This document shows positions 48,001 through 59,954 of a stretch of DNA of 64,000 bases, piece by piece. The position numbers were made by a program, and so were the translations under genes. The notes beneath the pieces are model-generated. The model did not search any database. It was not told where the DNA came from and worked only from the letters and a program-made list of their open reading frames with translations. Source of the DNA: Mytilus californianus (taxonomy: Eukaryota > Mollusca > Bivalvia > Mytilida > Mytilidae); assembly GCF_021869535.1 (NCBI RefSeq), contig NW_026262668.1:74111558-74175557 (forward strand). Direction: 5' to 3'. How positions within the stretch are numbered: position 1 is the stretch's first letter; each line of letters begins with the position of its first letter.

Positions 48001-48700
48001 TAATATACGCAAGACCTATGTTCCCAGTAGTGAAACTTTTTATTATTAAGACACAATAAAACACGGTGAAAATGTTAGTCCTGCCTGTTTATTTAACATG
48101 TCTCATTACATTCTCAATCAAAAATAATTTCAATAGTTTTATATAATGAACAAGCTCCTTTATTGTTTGACAAAATCCTTGTTGGGTAATCGTGATTAAG
48201 ATCCGTAAAAAGTTGCAGAAACGTGAATGAACCTTTGTGTACGTGATATCTTATATTATAAGCATTAATATCCTTGAAATGTCACATTGATCTCGATAAT
48301 GTATTCAATTGACAACAACTTACACCCCAGTTATATTGTTATACTTCATAGTTTCTATTTCTGAAACAAGTGTAAATTGAATAGATTTATTGTTACAAAT
48401 AACAATTGATTTTGACCACAGGGTGTGACGAGCGGGGTTTCTGGAAACCCCTGCTTCTACATTCCGAAAGCACAGTCCATTGTTATTCATAACAACAGAC
48501 TTGCTTTCAATAGCATTGATTTTTTATTACGTTCACTACAAATTGTCTCAAGACATATTAAAAAACACTATTCCTAATAGTGAAAAAAATATTTAGCATC
48601 TATTTTGAATAAAAAACAAATCATTTGAATTCTCCTTTGCTTGAAGGTAAAATTTTAATCCCATATGCCAATGTCTTAAAGAACATACATGTAATTAACT
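45078..48700. other. Non-coding upstream of the nitrate transporter
   Basis: The first 1.2 kb matches block A and should contain a 5' UTR exon and promoter; a GGTACGTATC donor on the minus strand near 45735, shared with 13727, is a candidate UTR exon end. Beyond 46270 the homology stops. A small R1 fragment lies at 47705-47765. The short minus ORF at 47185-47370 is Lys/Asn-rich and without a domain. Confidence 0.4.
47535..47557 (+). repeat. Poly-C tract, 23 bases
   Basis: An uninterrupted C run; length in the assembly is unreliable. Confidence 0.8.
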
Positions 48701-48769
48701 TTTATTTGCATGATATATTAGATAACATATAGTATTCATTTGGACTTGCTAAAATAAATATTAATGTTT

Positions 48770-48905
48770 GAACTGTTGAAGACAAACGATGGAACTGAGT
48801 CGGAGTTTGCGGTACTTGTGGTGGCTGGTACATTATGGTCGCTGCTGGTGGTGGCTTGTTTCGCCACAGTATGGCCTGAATCTAGTATCCACCTCGTCTT
48901 TTTCT
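48770..48905 (-). other. Possible decayed exon, Pro-rich
   Basis: After an acceptor-like CTTGTTTTTCAG on the minus strand, one frame reads WRNKPPPAATIMYQPPQVPQ, a composition typical of cytosolic tails, but it has a stop seven codons after the acceptor. A second frame is open and Thr/Ser-rich. One frame is probably a remnant of a real exon; the gene is not identified. Confidence 0.2.
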
Positions 48906-49079
48906 GAAAAACAAGGTTAATATTAAAAATTATCATGTTCAATAAAATGGAGTTTATTTGACATTTAGGCACTGATCCAGGACATGTGTTACTAGAAAAA
49001 AATGTTTTTTTACAATTTAGCCCACTATCTGAAAAAGAACGGATATGGGGCAATAACACGAAGATATCACCAAATCACC

Positions 49080-51560
49080 AAATGCAACACACAAAAAAAA
49101 AACCCGAGAGCGTACCTTATGAACTATGTGTTTCATCTGTTCAAGGATGAAGGGTAGCTAATGACTGCCCCCCTCCCCCACCTTTCAAAGGCCTGAATCC
49201 GCCTTTGAAATGTAATAGATAATTTGTTCTCAAGTGAGGTGAGTTATCAATGTTAATAGTTTGTAATGTTTGTAGAATTTAAATGTAATGCAGAGGCGGA
49301 TTTAGGGGGACAAGGAGCTTGTCATGTATGGTAAATGAAAAGACTTTTTACAAGTCTCACTCCAATAAAACACACCTTCTGAACTAATTACCACATATTA
49401 TGCCAGGGAACGATCATATTTCACTGAGTGCGATAGTGTAAAAAGGGGTTTGTAATTTCCAAAAAGGTAGTAATTAAATCATTTATTTTTGGATTCAAAA
49501 CATTATTTATTTTCCCCGGATTCGACAATTAATTTTGAATTAGATCACTAAATCCCCCCCCCCCCCCCGCCTTTTTTTGCAACATGACCAAAAGGGGGGA
49601 GCAATTTCCCGAGCAAGTGAGATATCTAGTTTTAATTAGTTTGCGGCTTAAATGATATATTTTTTAACAGTTTAGTGCATACAATGTTGATCCTTAAAAC
49701 ATTTTGAAATCGGATATTAGCCTTGATGTCTGGTATTATTCCTGCTCGCAGTTGATATCATGGATCTAAGACTTAAAGGTAACTGGGGTGTCTCAACGTT
49801 GACGATATATTTTTCTTATAAACTTCTTTAAAAGACTATTTGGTCGATGTATTCAAACATTTCAAAATAAAAAATGGTGCCACAGGCCTCGTTTTATCCT
49901 ATTTAACAAAATCACAATAATTTTGTATTGGTTATATATATGGGGAAACTTGATTTTTCATTGTAAATATTTCTAAAGTATCAAATAAATAGATGTGTCG
50001 GAACAACAGCAATGCCCCTGCTTGCAAAACAAGTAGTTTAGAAAAAAAAGTCCAAAGCCCGTTATTTCGGAGAAAATCAACAAAGCGAAACAAAACATAA
50101 TCCTGAACTGTAAATCATTATGGTAGACTCTCATACAAACAATTAGCCCAATATCTGAAGCCGTTTAGAAAAAAAATCCGGAAAAACATAGGGTCACGGG
50201 CCTTATTTTCTTGAAAAGTCAATAAAATACAAATTTTCCTATCAATTTCAATATAATTATCTAACCTTGATTTTAGAAGGATTTTGTCTGAATATTTTGA
50301 ATAATTAATATTTAAGAAACATCTTCAAAATGGTTATTCAGACACGAGACCCAGTCTGCCGTAAAGCACAAAACGTGCGTTTTCTATCTCTGATTTGCAT
50401 ATATGTATATGAGAATGGTTTCTATTTCTGTAAAAACGTTTTTAAAATCTATGCCCACTACTAGTAGATTTATTCTAACCTTGCGACAACTGCATTTCTA
50501 TTGTTCATCTATCTATACAATTGATCGGTCCAGGTGTAAGTGAGTAAATTGTATTTTCTATACAAAGTTTCGGATGTTTTAAAGGGGTCAATTGAACTCT
50601 TTTAAATTCCATGATTAATTGATTTTAGAATATAGCAAAGTACTCTCGACCAATGAAATTGTAGGATTGGATGCCTCTTAATTGTGAAGAATGAATGTAA
50701 ATCATGTTCTTAGTAAGGGATTATCCTATTATTTGGGTCAATTTACAGTTCAAAACAAAGAGTTTCTATAAATGAGTTACAACTGCCCCGAAGCACATTT
50801 ATCAGATTGAAAGGATTTATCACAGAGTGATTGAAACTGACTAAAAGTTGAATTGTGAAACAAACAAAAATCTCAAAATAAGTTGAAGTTTACTGGTGCA
50901 GTAAAATTGGTACCGTGAATGTTATTATGAAAATATCAATAACTTCAAATTACTATAAAATTAAACAATACCAAAGCAATGCAAAAAAAAAGGAAAAAAA
51001 TCTTTCAGATAAAAAATAACCTAAATCTTTAGCTTTCCAAAACTTTGATTACTTGATCAGCGGTTGGGGAGAATAGTTATTTCCAATACATGTATTCCGA
51101 TAAAAAAACAACAAAAAAACAGGAATTTAGTTTTGAACATATTAAAAACTTTTAAGTGCATTATTTTTGAACATTTCCCTGACATAATGAAACAGTATTT
51201 GATGTAAAAAGCCGGACCAAATTATTGGTTGTGAAATAAAATTTAGTTGTGACTCAAATGTATAAATTGATTTAAACTGTAAATAAAAAAAGAATAATTC
51301 CTCACTAAAATATTACTTGATTTACATTCATACTCACAATCAGGAAACATACAATTCCTACCTTTTCTTTCTACTTTTGTGTCACCTAATATCTATAACG
51401 CATTTTTTTAAAAATAATTCCCAAATGATAAGAAAGTCCTCACATCACTAAAACTAATCCATAAATGATATGCCGAAAAGGGAAGTCATGCATCAATTAT
51501 AAACATTGCACTGACAATGAAACTAATTGATATCATTTGAGCCTTGAGCACTTTACAATA
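49080..51560. other. Non-coding with a GGCGGATTTAGG repeat and poly-C
   Basis: 49285-49580 is another GCGGATTTAGGGGG-type repeat ending in a 15-C run at 49554-49568. No gene is seen in the rest. Confidence 0.45.
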
Positions 51561-51570
51561 TTCTAAGTTT

Positions 51571-51657
51571 GTAAGAGAATGATAATCCCTTACTTTATGA
51601 TAAGTACTCGCTAACGCTCGTACTTATTCATGAAGAAAGGGATTATCATTCTCTTAC
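51571..51657. repeat. Near-perfect hairpin, about 37-bp arms
   Basis: GTAAGAGAATGATAATCCC at 51571 and its exact complement ending at 51657. The arms extend through CTTACTTTATGATAAGTAC with few mismatches to a 12-base loop TCGCTAACGCTC. It would form a long stem in RNA or single-stranded DNA. Confidence 0.85.
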
Positions 51658-51989
51658 ATATACAAGGAATCATATAGGCGAACAATAGAAATAGTTGTTA
51701 CTATTTTAAATTAAATCTAGACATGTTTTTTAAACATTTTTCAGAAATGAATATCATTACTATATAGAAATCAACGAAAATAAATTAATTTTTTTGTACT
51801 AAAGATTCAATGCAAAAAATGCTATCCCTGAAATCAAGGATCGGGGTATACCTGAACTCAGTTTTAATTCGTAAATTCAAGGATTATACCAGTATGAAAG
51901 ATGCATAAGATCAGCCTTTTAGAAACTTTTCATTGTTGTGTCGAATTTATGCAGTGGATTAACACATTATTAACTTTTAAACATTCCAT

Positions 51990-52517
51990 TAGAAACACAT
52001 TCACAAGTTCAAATCTTCACATTCATCTTGAAGTAAAAGTTGAAATACACCGAAGTCAAATTCAGACTCTTCCTAAGCTAAGTTTTCTGCAGGTAAAAGC
52101 AATCATGATTCCAGGGAGCTAACAGATGTACATCAAGTTAGTGATTTCTGGTAACAATGGTAACAATAGTTTATTGACTAATCAAAGATCCAATGATATG
52201 AAGGAAAATATGATAAATCATATATACACAAGTTTAAGCTTTCCAAGAAAAGAGCGTCAATTTTTTTTTTTGTAATTTGAATACTTATTACTTTTTGGGA
52301 ATTAAAGAAGAAACCAATGGTAAATAGCTTCCATGTGACAGGCAAACTACCGTCATATACGGATCCGGGGAGAGACGATGCCAACGCCTCCCATCACCCA
52401 CCGCCTTATCTAGGAAAATGCGAAGATATTGATGACTTATATCGATATAAATTAGATACAGAAGTTAAATGCCATTCTGCAATACGGAGATCTGTTGATT
52501 TAGTACCATTTTTTTAA
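51990..52517 (+). CDS. Possible two-exon gene fragment, unidentified
   Basis: Candidate exon 51992-52092 (after CATTCCATTAG, before CTGCAG/GTAAAA) reads NTFTSSNLHIHLEVKVEIHR. A second open stretch, 52345-52517, follows a CATGTGACAG acceptor and reads GKLPSYTDPGRDDANASHHP, then PPYLGKCEDIDDLYRYKLD, to a stop. The second part is richer in GC than its surroundings, with a Pro-rich then acidic composition typical of a cytosolic tail. No domain is recognised, and the join is a guess. Confidence 0.28.
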
Positions 52518-53240
52518 TTTGAAAGTACAACGGGAATGGTTGTGAATTTTCTATAAAATGTCCTTTAGAGTTGAAATAACAGAATGATATGTAGGATCGG
52601 ATCCAGCCATAATTGAAAGGGGTGTTCCAACATGAAAATCAGTACTAAAAAAAGGGGCGTTTCCTATAAAAAAGCGATAGCTGGCCCAAAAGGGGCATAT
52701 GTAATCTGTTTTTTTCTATGTTAAGCGGTCGTCGGAGTTTCTAATCCAGACACACCTATCCCTTAATAGTTCGAATATGAAAGTTTTTTTAATGTTGGGA
52801 AAATGGCGGGGAGTGGGGGGGGGGGCTTTTATTTTTATAAAACAAGTAATATACATTTATGATTACCTTTATTAGACAGATAAGTACATTGGTCTCACAC
52901 GTCCATAGTGACTGCATACAGGGAGTGTGATGTATTTGTTTTTATAAGAATGCACGATACGACTAACCTTGACCTATGTAAAAGCTATTGTCCATGTTAG
53001 CACATACATTTAATGGGTATATGAGAAACGGCTATTTTGACATTTGTAAAATCTACTCACTTGTCAAAGTTTGAATACAGATTGTCAAAGTAAGGTTACT
53101 AGTGGGGTTTCGTCTAAAAAAAATATTCTTGTTCTTTTTTAATTCATCATGATTTGATAATGTCAATAAAAAATACTATCTGTTCTTTTTCATTTAATAT
53201 ACAATGTAAACAAACATATGGTTTAGCATCGGGTGTATGT

Positions 53241-53292
53241 TAGTTATACACTTCGGGATACGGTGTGTCACGCATCCCTCAGTGTATAACTA
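53241..53292. repeat. Hairpin, 22-bp arms
   Basis: TAGTTATACACTTCGGGATA and the complement of CATCCCTCAGTGTATAACTA pair at 19 of 22 positions around an 8-base loop. Confidence 0.7.
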
Positions 53293-53374
53293 TTACATCA
53301 TTCCTTGAAACATATTGCTTGATTGTCAGCGTTATTTTGTATGACAGAAGCATAAACTGTATGTTGATAATATA

Positions 53375-53520
53375 GTGTTATCAACTGGCTGTTTCTGTAT
53401 TGGCCCTGTTATAGATTCGAGGTCAGCTGTATTGGACCCGAGACTCGAAGAATCGAGGGCCAATACATCTGATCGAGAATCTATAACAGGGCCAATACAG
53501 AAACAGCCAGTTCATAACAC
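53375..53520. repeat. Long palindrome, 146 bp
   Basis: The outer arms GTGTTATCAACTGGCTGTTT... and ...AACAGCCAGTTCATAACAC pair almost perfectly. Complementarity continues through CTGTATTGGCCCTGTTATAG and a GATTCGAGGTCAGCTGTATT section to the centre near 53447. A related single arm (TATTGGCCCT twice) lies at 53996-54026. It is MITE-like. Confidence 0.85.
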
Positions 53521-54159
53521 TTTTATTAAATGATTTTAATTCTTTTAATTAGAATAAACTAAGAAACTTACCGTGAAGAAGATACAGGATTTCATATCTG
53601 AACTTATCTTTTCGCATTCACGTCCATGGATTTTTTGTCAACATTGTCAGATGTAATTTCTGATTTCTCGTCCAAGTACTTAATATTATGCTATTACAAT
53701 TCATTTTATCAAGAAAATATAAAGTAGCTGGGAAGAATAAATCAGACAGTTTAACTATTCTTACTCTTGGATCGTCTGCGTTCTGATGATTGATCAACGG
53801 AAATGAAACAGTGTCAATATTCGAACGTCGTACTCGAAAAGGCTGTGAAATATTTCCGTTTCAAGAATTCCAGACGTTACAAAACACTGAACATCATTTA
53901 AACTTTTTATTTTATGATTTAAAGTTAAAATAATATAATACAAATGTTTGTCATGCATAACGATACGTCCAAAGTTAAGTAAGGCTTTTTTTTCCATATT
54001 GGCCCTTTTTTTCGTATTGGCCCTGTCCGAAAAGCAATATTAACTCTTGATTTATATCGACCGGGTAACGTCATTAGTATTGCGCATGCTGATTTATCCG
54101 TATTAGGGATGATTTGCTCATATCATCAATAAATGAATTAAGAAGACATTGTTAACAAC

Positions 54160-55110
54160 AAAAACTAAGGAAATGCCACGAACTACAAAAGGAGTAAGAC
54201 CGGTTGTGTCGACATGGTAAGCGTCTCCTGCCATGCATGTATCATCCGCCATGCGGACAAATAGTATAACAAAAATACAAAACTCCAAGGTAAATTAAAA
54301 ATGAAAAGTACATAAAAACAGACAAAGTCAAACAGTACTAATCAACGGAATGAGTGAAAAACAACTGTCATATTCATGACATGGTACAGCCATATCCAAA
54401 TAAAATAGTGGGTTAGCCCTAGTTTTATAGCTAGTAGACCCCCAACTTATATGACACTTCTTTTTTCTTGCGTTTACTGACAAAATTGGGCGAGCATCAT
54501 CAACAGACATATTAGGTCAATTATACAATAAGTCGGATCCAGCAGCCAAAATTGAGAAAACATTCCTCGCAACTGACTAAAAAATTCAAACAAAAAAGTC
54601 TGTTGTCTTTCATAGTATATTGACAAAGACGTTGATAAAAAAGTTTTTGTAGTTGATAGTTCATAACGTATATAGTATACACTTGCTCGATAAAGTACAA
54701 ATAAAGTAAAATATAAATACGAGAGTAAACAAAATGGAAACAACACTGTAAAAACTCATTTGCGTCATAATCGCTCCTCAAGACCCACCAGCACCCAGCA
54801 CCTCCGAATCCACATCCAGTTAAAGTGTCACAATCGGGACAAGGACAGAATTAGTAGAGTTACAGATAAGACATTTATTCTGGTATATGAAGATCTAAGA
54901 CTGCGACAATGTGTTGATAGTGAGTTGAGACAGAGGCATATAGTATGGGTCAACCGATTTGTGATTGTGACCGTAAAACCAATGTTGTGTCGATTTCAGT
55001 CGTTCTTCATTATAACTCTGTTTGAGCACTGTTTTGTAAGGAGCCTGTTAATTGATGCCGTAGAGTGTGAACATGCACGAGCGGAACTTATCAATTGATA
55101 TATTTAAACG
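54160..55110 (+). repeat. Composite of R3 and R4 dispersed repeats
   Basis: 54160-54255 and 54820-55095 are R3 pieces (GTTGTGTCGACATGG; GTGTCACAATCGGGACAAG; GACATTTATTCTGGTATATG). 54270-54540 is an R4 piece (AAATACAAAACTCCAAGG, CTGTCATATTCATGACATGG). The order suggests R4 inserted into R3. Overlapping ORFs here are chance. Confidence 0.55.
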
Positions 55111-55334
55111 AGGGTATGTTACTGCTGGCAAAAGGAAATTGACAAATGAAAATTTGAAACCATCACGTTAGTCCATAAAATATAGTTTAAAGTCATGCAT
55201 CTGTGTTAATATCGTGGAAATATAAAGATATGAAGGTGGCCCTCTAGTTTCGGTTGTTTTCTCAAGTTCACTTGGATATATGAGATGGAAGCATTCACTA
55301 AAATATTGGTGGTGAATTAACTTTATAAATTTTG

Positions 55335-55700
55335 TGCGCCAGAGCCACTTTTCCTGATTATTTCATCAGAAACGCTCAAAGCAAGTCATTTAAAAGACGT
55401 TGATGTATAACTACGTAGACATGTTATTTGAACTATTATGACCAAATCGGCATATAATGACTAGCCAAAGTAAGACAAGTAAAACTTTGCCTGAAGGAGT
55501 TGGAACCTTAGTTGTTTAGTAATTTCTTAATTTATCGACGGGAAATTTAAGAAAAATATGTTAGCAAGTACCGAATGACTGGCTACTGAACTGATGATAC
55601 TCTCGGGGACTAACGGTCCAATAACAATGGTATCGACCCAGTGCTTTTAGTAGAAAATAAAAATTCGTTCGTCCAAAGCGCTTTTGGAAGGTTTTATTTT
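55335..55700 (-). repeat. Single hammerhead-like unit, family D, minus strand
   Basis: Reads on the minus strand from a half ribozyme (AAGCGCTTTGGACG) through GTCGATACCATTG, ATCATCAGTTCAGTAGCCAG, TCGGTACTTGC and AACTCCTTCAGGCAAAG. It ends at a second hammerhead-like motif: GCGTTT, CTGATGA (55369-55363), ATAATCAG, GAA, GGCTC, TGGCGC. A unit bounded by ribozyme sequence at both ends is what insertion of a cleaved or circular RNA would leave, but stem III is damaged. Confidence 0.6.
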
Positions 55701-56169
55701 TTTATTTTATAATTATTTCTTAATTTAAATTGCTCATTTTTGGTTATCTAATTTTGGGTATAAGTTACATTATTCATGGAAGTATGGCACGAAGTGTTAC
55801 CTCATGGAGAAAGGCTCATGACGCAAAGATACAAATGCCATTTATTTTTAATACATGTGTTGATCACGAATAAGGTACTGTGAATGGACAATATATAACA
55901 TAAAAAAGTTAAATCCAAAACCTTAGTTATAAGACCAAGGAGGTTCTATGCTGATCTCCTTGATTTGACTGACACGCGATAACGTTACTTCTGAAAGAGT
56001 TATCTGTCTCTCTAATGTACTTAAACGTTAACTTGCAGTGAGATGAGATTTTTTTGTAGCTACGTGTTGAAGGCCTCACTGTGACTTTGAGACGACGAAC
56101 AGCAGCTCCTTTGCTTTTTGTGTGTTGTTTTCTGTGCATTTCATCTCCGCATCTAGTAAGTGTTCTACC

Positions 56170-57560
56170 TACAATCTATCAGTGCTTCTAACTACCCCCC
56201 TTACTACTATCAAAGAACTTTTTATTAACTTTTGTAATAAAGCTTATGAAAATAATGGTATTAATTATTTTTGGAATGTTTAAAATTCTTTAGAGGTTTT
56301 AGATAAAATACATGCTTTTGATGGTCCTTTTAATTCTATTGACAGTTATGATTTTTATACTCTCTATACTACACTTCCACACAATCTTATCAAGAAAAAG
56401 TTTTCATATTTAATTAAATGGTCTTTTGAAAAATCTCATTAAATTTAATTGCTGTAACTGGTTTAAAGCCTTTTCTGTAACGAAAGAGGAAAGTATGCTA
56501 GATACACTTACTGAAAATGTGAAGATATGATTGAAGCTTTAAATTTTCTCCTGGACAACAAATATGTACGTTTCGGCGATAAAGTGTATCGATAAGTAGT
56601 AGGTATTCCTATAGGCACTAACTGCGCCCCTTTAATAGCATATTTATTCCTGTATTGCTATGAATCTCAGTTTATGACCAAACTCAGTAAAGACACGTCA
56701 TTGTTACATTTGGTTGATACATTCAACAATACCTTCCGTTATCTAGATGATATTTTTTCGTTAAATAATCCAGAGTTCTCTTAATATACTACCGAAATTT
56801 ACCAAAAAGAACTTACTTTAACTAAATCTAACATAAACAGCAGTAGTTGTCCTTTTCTAGATTTGGACATTTCAATCTCTAAAGGAAACGTAATCAATGC
56901 ATCACTGGTTAATTATTAAGTCAGGGATTTCTTTACCATAAATTACGTAAAACATTTACTAAATTCTTTCATAGATACAAAGATTTGATTAGTTAATTTG
57001 GCTGTACCTGTAGAAAACTGATTAAAAATAGTATTTCACATCCTAAATTTTACGGTAATATTGTACTTAAAGCGCGGAAATCACTATGTGATCCGTGTAA
57101 ACTCATCGAACCTTTAAACAAACTTATTAGTAAAGGTTATCTTACCAATGTTGTAATTAGATCTTTGAATATAGTTTACATTGGCACTTATATCGATTTT
57201 GTCATCAGCAAATTAAAACATAACTAAATGTGTATTCTTTTCAAACGGGATGTACAAAGACACACCCACGTTCATTTTGATCTATAAAGAGGTTAACTCC
57301 TAACTATCCCACTGCCTGTCGATACATTTATTTTTGGCATTGCACAAGTCATGTCTTCTTTGACTGTCCATGACGTTAAAATACTAAATCCCTGGGATGT
57401 GTTTTCGTTGATTTTAGTCTCTGATGCATGATTTTTCATTATTAATTGTTTTTGGCTTTTAACTAGCTGTCAGTAACTGCGAGTACTCTCAAATCGTACT
57501 TTCTTGTTTATTTGACCTGTTGATACTAATTATAATGTTTTTTTTTGTTATTTAATGTTA
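56170..57560 (+). pseudogene. Penelope-like reverse transcriptase pseudogene, copy 1
   Basis: Protein blocks appear in order but in shifting frames. SYDFYTLYTTLPHNLIKKKF is near 56345, VGIPIGTNCAPLIAYLFLYC near 56600, the catalytic FRYLDD box at 56734-56751, CPFLDLDISISKGN near 56850, the C-terminal PKFYGNIVLKARK near 57045, and KLISKGYLTNVVI before a stop at 57227. In-frame stops occur near 56440, 56594, 56781, 56918 and 57000. The 3' region to about 57560 (GGCATTGCACAAGTCATG, AACTGCGAGTACTCTC) is shared with copy 2. The TTLPH / GTNCAPL / RYLDD pattern is that of Penelope-like elements or close kin; the GIY-YIG endonuclease is not seen. Family assignment from memory is moderate. Confidence 0.7.
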
Positions 57561-57644
57561 TTCAGGGTTATATCTGGTCTATATACCAGCTTTGATAAGT
57601 GTTTGGTATTACTAAATTCTTATATAAATTCTTAAATATGCTTA

Positions 57645-58367
57645 TATAAATTTTCACTTCTTCGTACTATGAACATCAAAATTATTTATTTTGTAAAAAT
57701 ATTTCCTTTCTCCATTTGAACAGTGCACGTATACCTAACAACACAATTATTTTCATTTACCTGTGTTTAAAGTAATTGCAAATGGCTGATATTTTTGTTC
57801 AAACATATTGTTTTTCTTAAATTGTTTAACATTTTACAGCGGTATAACATGTTACTTTTATTATTCTTCTCTTAGTTTATTTATTTTGTATTTACATTGT
57901 ATCATAGATCAAATTAATTTGTTCAGTGTATGTTCACTGGTGTTAATATGTCTTTTGATTGAGTTAAGCTATTTCAATTGATATCTTATAGTGTGTCTTT
58001 CTATGTTGTGATGTTACACTATTGTTTCAGATAAGGGTGAAGGTTTGGTACCATTAAAACGTTTAAACCCGCTGCAATTGTTTGCACCTGTCATAAGTCA
58101 GGAATCTGATGTTCAGTAGTTGTCGTTTGTTGATGTGGTTCATAAGTGTTTCTCGTTTCTCGTTTTTTATATAGATTAGACCGTTGGTTTTCTCGTTTGA
58201 ATGGTTTTACACTAGTAATTTTTGGGTACCTTTATAGCTTGCTGTTCGGTGTGAGCCAAGGCTCCGTGTTGAAGACCGTACTTTGCCCTATAATGGTTTA
58301 CTTTTATAAATTTTGACTTGGATTGAGAGTTATCTCATTGGCACTCATACCACATCTTCTTATATCT
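57645..58367 (-). mobile_element. R1-containing 0.7-kb element, inverted copy
   Basis: Nearly identical to 40136-40840 in reverse orientation: CACTTCTTCGTACTATGAAC at the left and CCACATCTTCTTATATCTAT at the right. It lies directly after the Penelope-like 3' region. Confidence 0.8.
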
Positions 58368-58399
58368 ATGAACTGATTTTGTGTAATGGATGGATAACC

Positions 58400-59090
58400 C
58401 ATATCCATTGTTTTTTTTATTAAACTATTTAAGATTGATACTCTCAATTTTATCGTCAACGAGAGCTACACATAGAGTTGTTTCCCCTATTAGGGACATA
58501 CATTATACAATGACGACTATCGAAAAAGCAAATTTAGCTGTTCGTAATGTGTGTAATCTGTTCTTGTAGTTACATGTACTATTGTTGTTGTTAAAACTAA
58601 AAAAAAAATTGATGTCAATAGTTATTTTTCACAAAAAATTGACTAAAACACATATATATCACTTTCAGCTTATCATGCTTTGCAAGGGCCGCAGCAAAAT
58701 TTGTTCGCTATAAAACCAATCTACACAAATATTTACTTATGCTAAAAGTGTGTTATAACAAAATCAAATCAGTAAATATACTATGTATGCTTTTGATTAA
58801 CCGTGTTTCGAAAGTAACACAAACATTACTGACGTTGTGTGTTGTTTTGTTGTACTTTTTTTAAGGGGACGTTCTAGACCCGTACTTTTAAAATGGTATA
58901 ACATTATATTCAACACTTTACATATAACAAATAAATATCAAATATTTTTATATCGGTCTTCACTGAAGAGTAAACTCAACAATGAATAAAGCTATTTATA
59001 TCTCATTTCGTATATTATGTATTTCCTAAATGAAAAATTCCCCAAGAAAGATAATAGTGTTAGGAATTATGATAATAATAAAAACAAAAC
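58400..59090. other. Non-coding, nothing recognised
   Basis: AT-rich, stops in all frames. Confidence 0.4.
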
Positions 59091-59099
59091 AAAACCATA

Positions 59100-59290
59100 C
59101 AGATATGGAAACCCCTAATGAGGTTCCTGACTTGGGACGGGAACATAACATGTTGCGATTTAAACATATGAATTAAGGAAAATGCGTGGTACATGTCAAT
59201 GAGACAGCATCCAATCAACACAACAACAAGGAGACATTTTAAAATCTTCATACAGTCTTCAACAATAAACAGACCCAATCTCTCAATCAT
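59100..59290 (+). repeat. R1-like fragment
   Basis: GAGGTTCCTGACTTGGGACG and CATGTCAATGAGACAGCATC, parts of R1 in an unusual order, suggesting rearrangement or two adjoining copies. Confidence 0.45.
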
Positions 59291-59299
59291 ACCGAGTTC

Positions 59300-59950
59300 A
59301 ATAAATGTTGAGTATAATTCTAAAAAGTAACTATAAAGATCATCTATTAAAACTAAGGTCTCAAAATAACAAAAAACCTTGATTTGGTATTTTACACTGT
59401 AAACTTTAAACCTTACTGGAAAACACTCGAACTTTTTATTACTACTTTTTCCTCTTCTTCAAAATAAGAAGCCGAATTTAATTTTTAATGCATATGAATT
59501 TTCATGAAAACATTGCGCAGTGCTGAGCAACACAGCTAGTCGTTTCAAAGCTATTTACAATTAAATGGAAGTAAAAGGAATAACGCAATGGTTTCAAAAG
59601 AGAGAACAGTTGGAATTTTCCTAGATATATATTCGGTCGTTTCGACTCTGACGTGATCGCGGACTGAATAGAGTTTGTTTTTAGTAGTATAGATGGTCTT
59701 CCTATTTGAATAAATGTCTGAATATTGTGGATATTCTTATCACAAATCGAAAATAATTTAGAATTTAAATAAAGGGTTCGTAAAAATCCCATTTCTATGA
59801 TACAAAACTAAATTCAAGTACTCGCAAAGCGTTTTGTGTTCATATCAGCCGACAAAAACAAGTAACAATGTTGTAATGGTTTAACGTGAAATTATAAATT
59901 CTTCTACATTCAAGGCCGTGAGCTCCACAAAGAGTCAAATAGTAAATAAT
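59300..59950. other. Non-coding, nothing recognised
   Basis: The minus ORF at 59502-59792 has no domain and lies in AT-rich sequence. Confidence 0.4.
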
Positions 59951-59954
59951 CATG

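Noticed and set aside
54328..55098. Overlapping ORFs on both strands
   Set aside because: All lie in R3/R4 repeats; none shows a domain, and the frames overlap each other.
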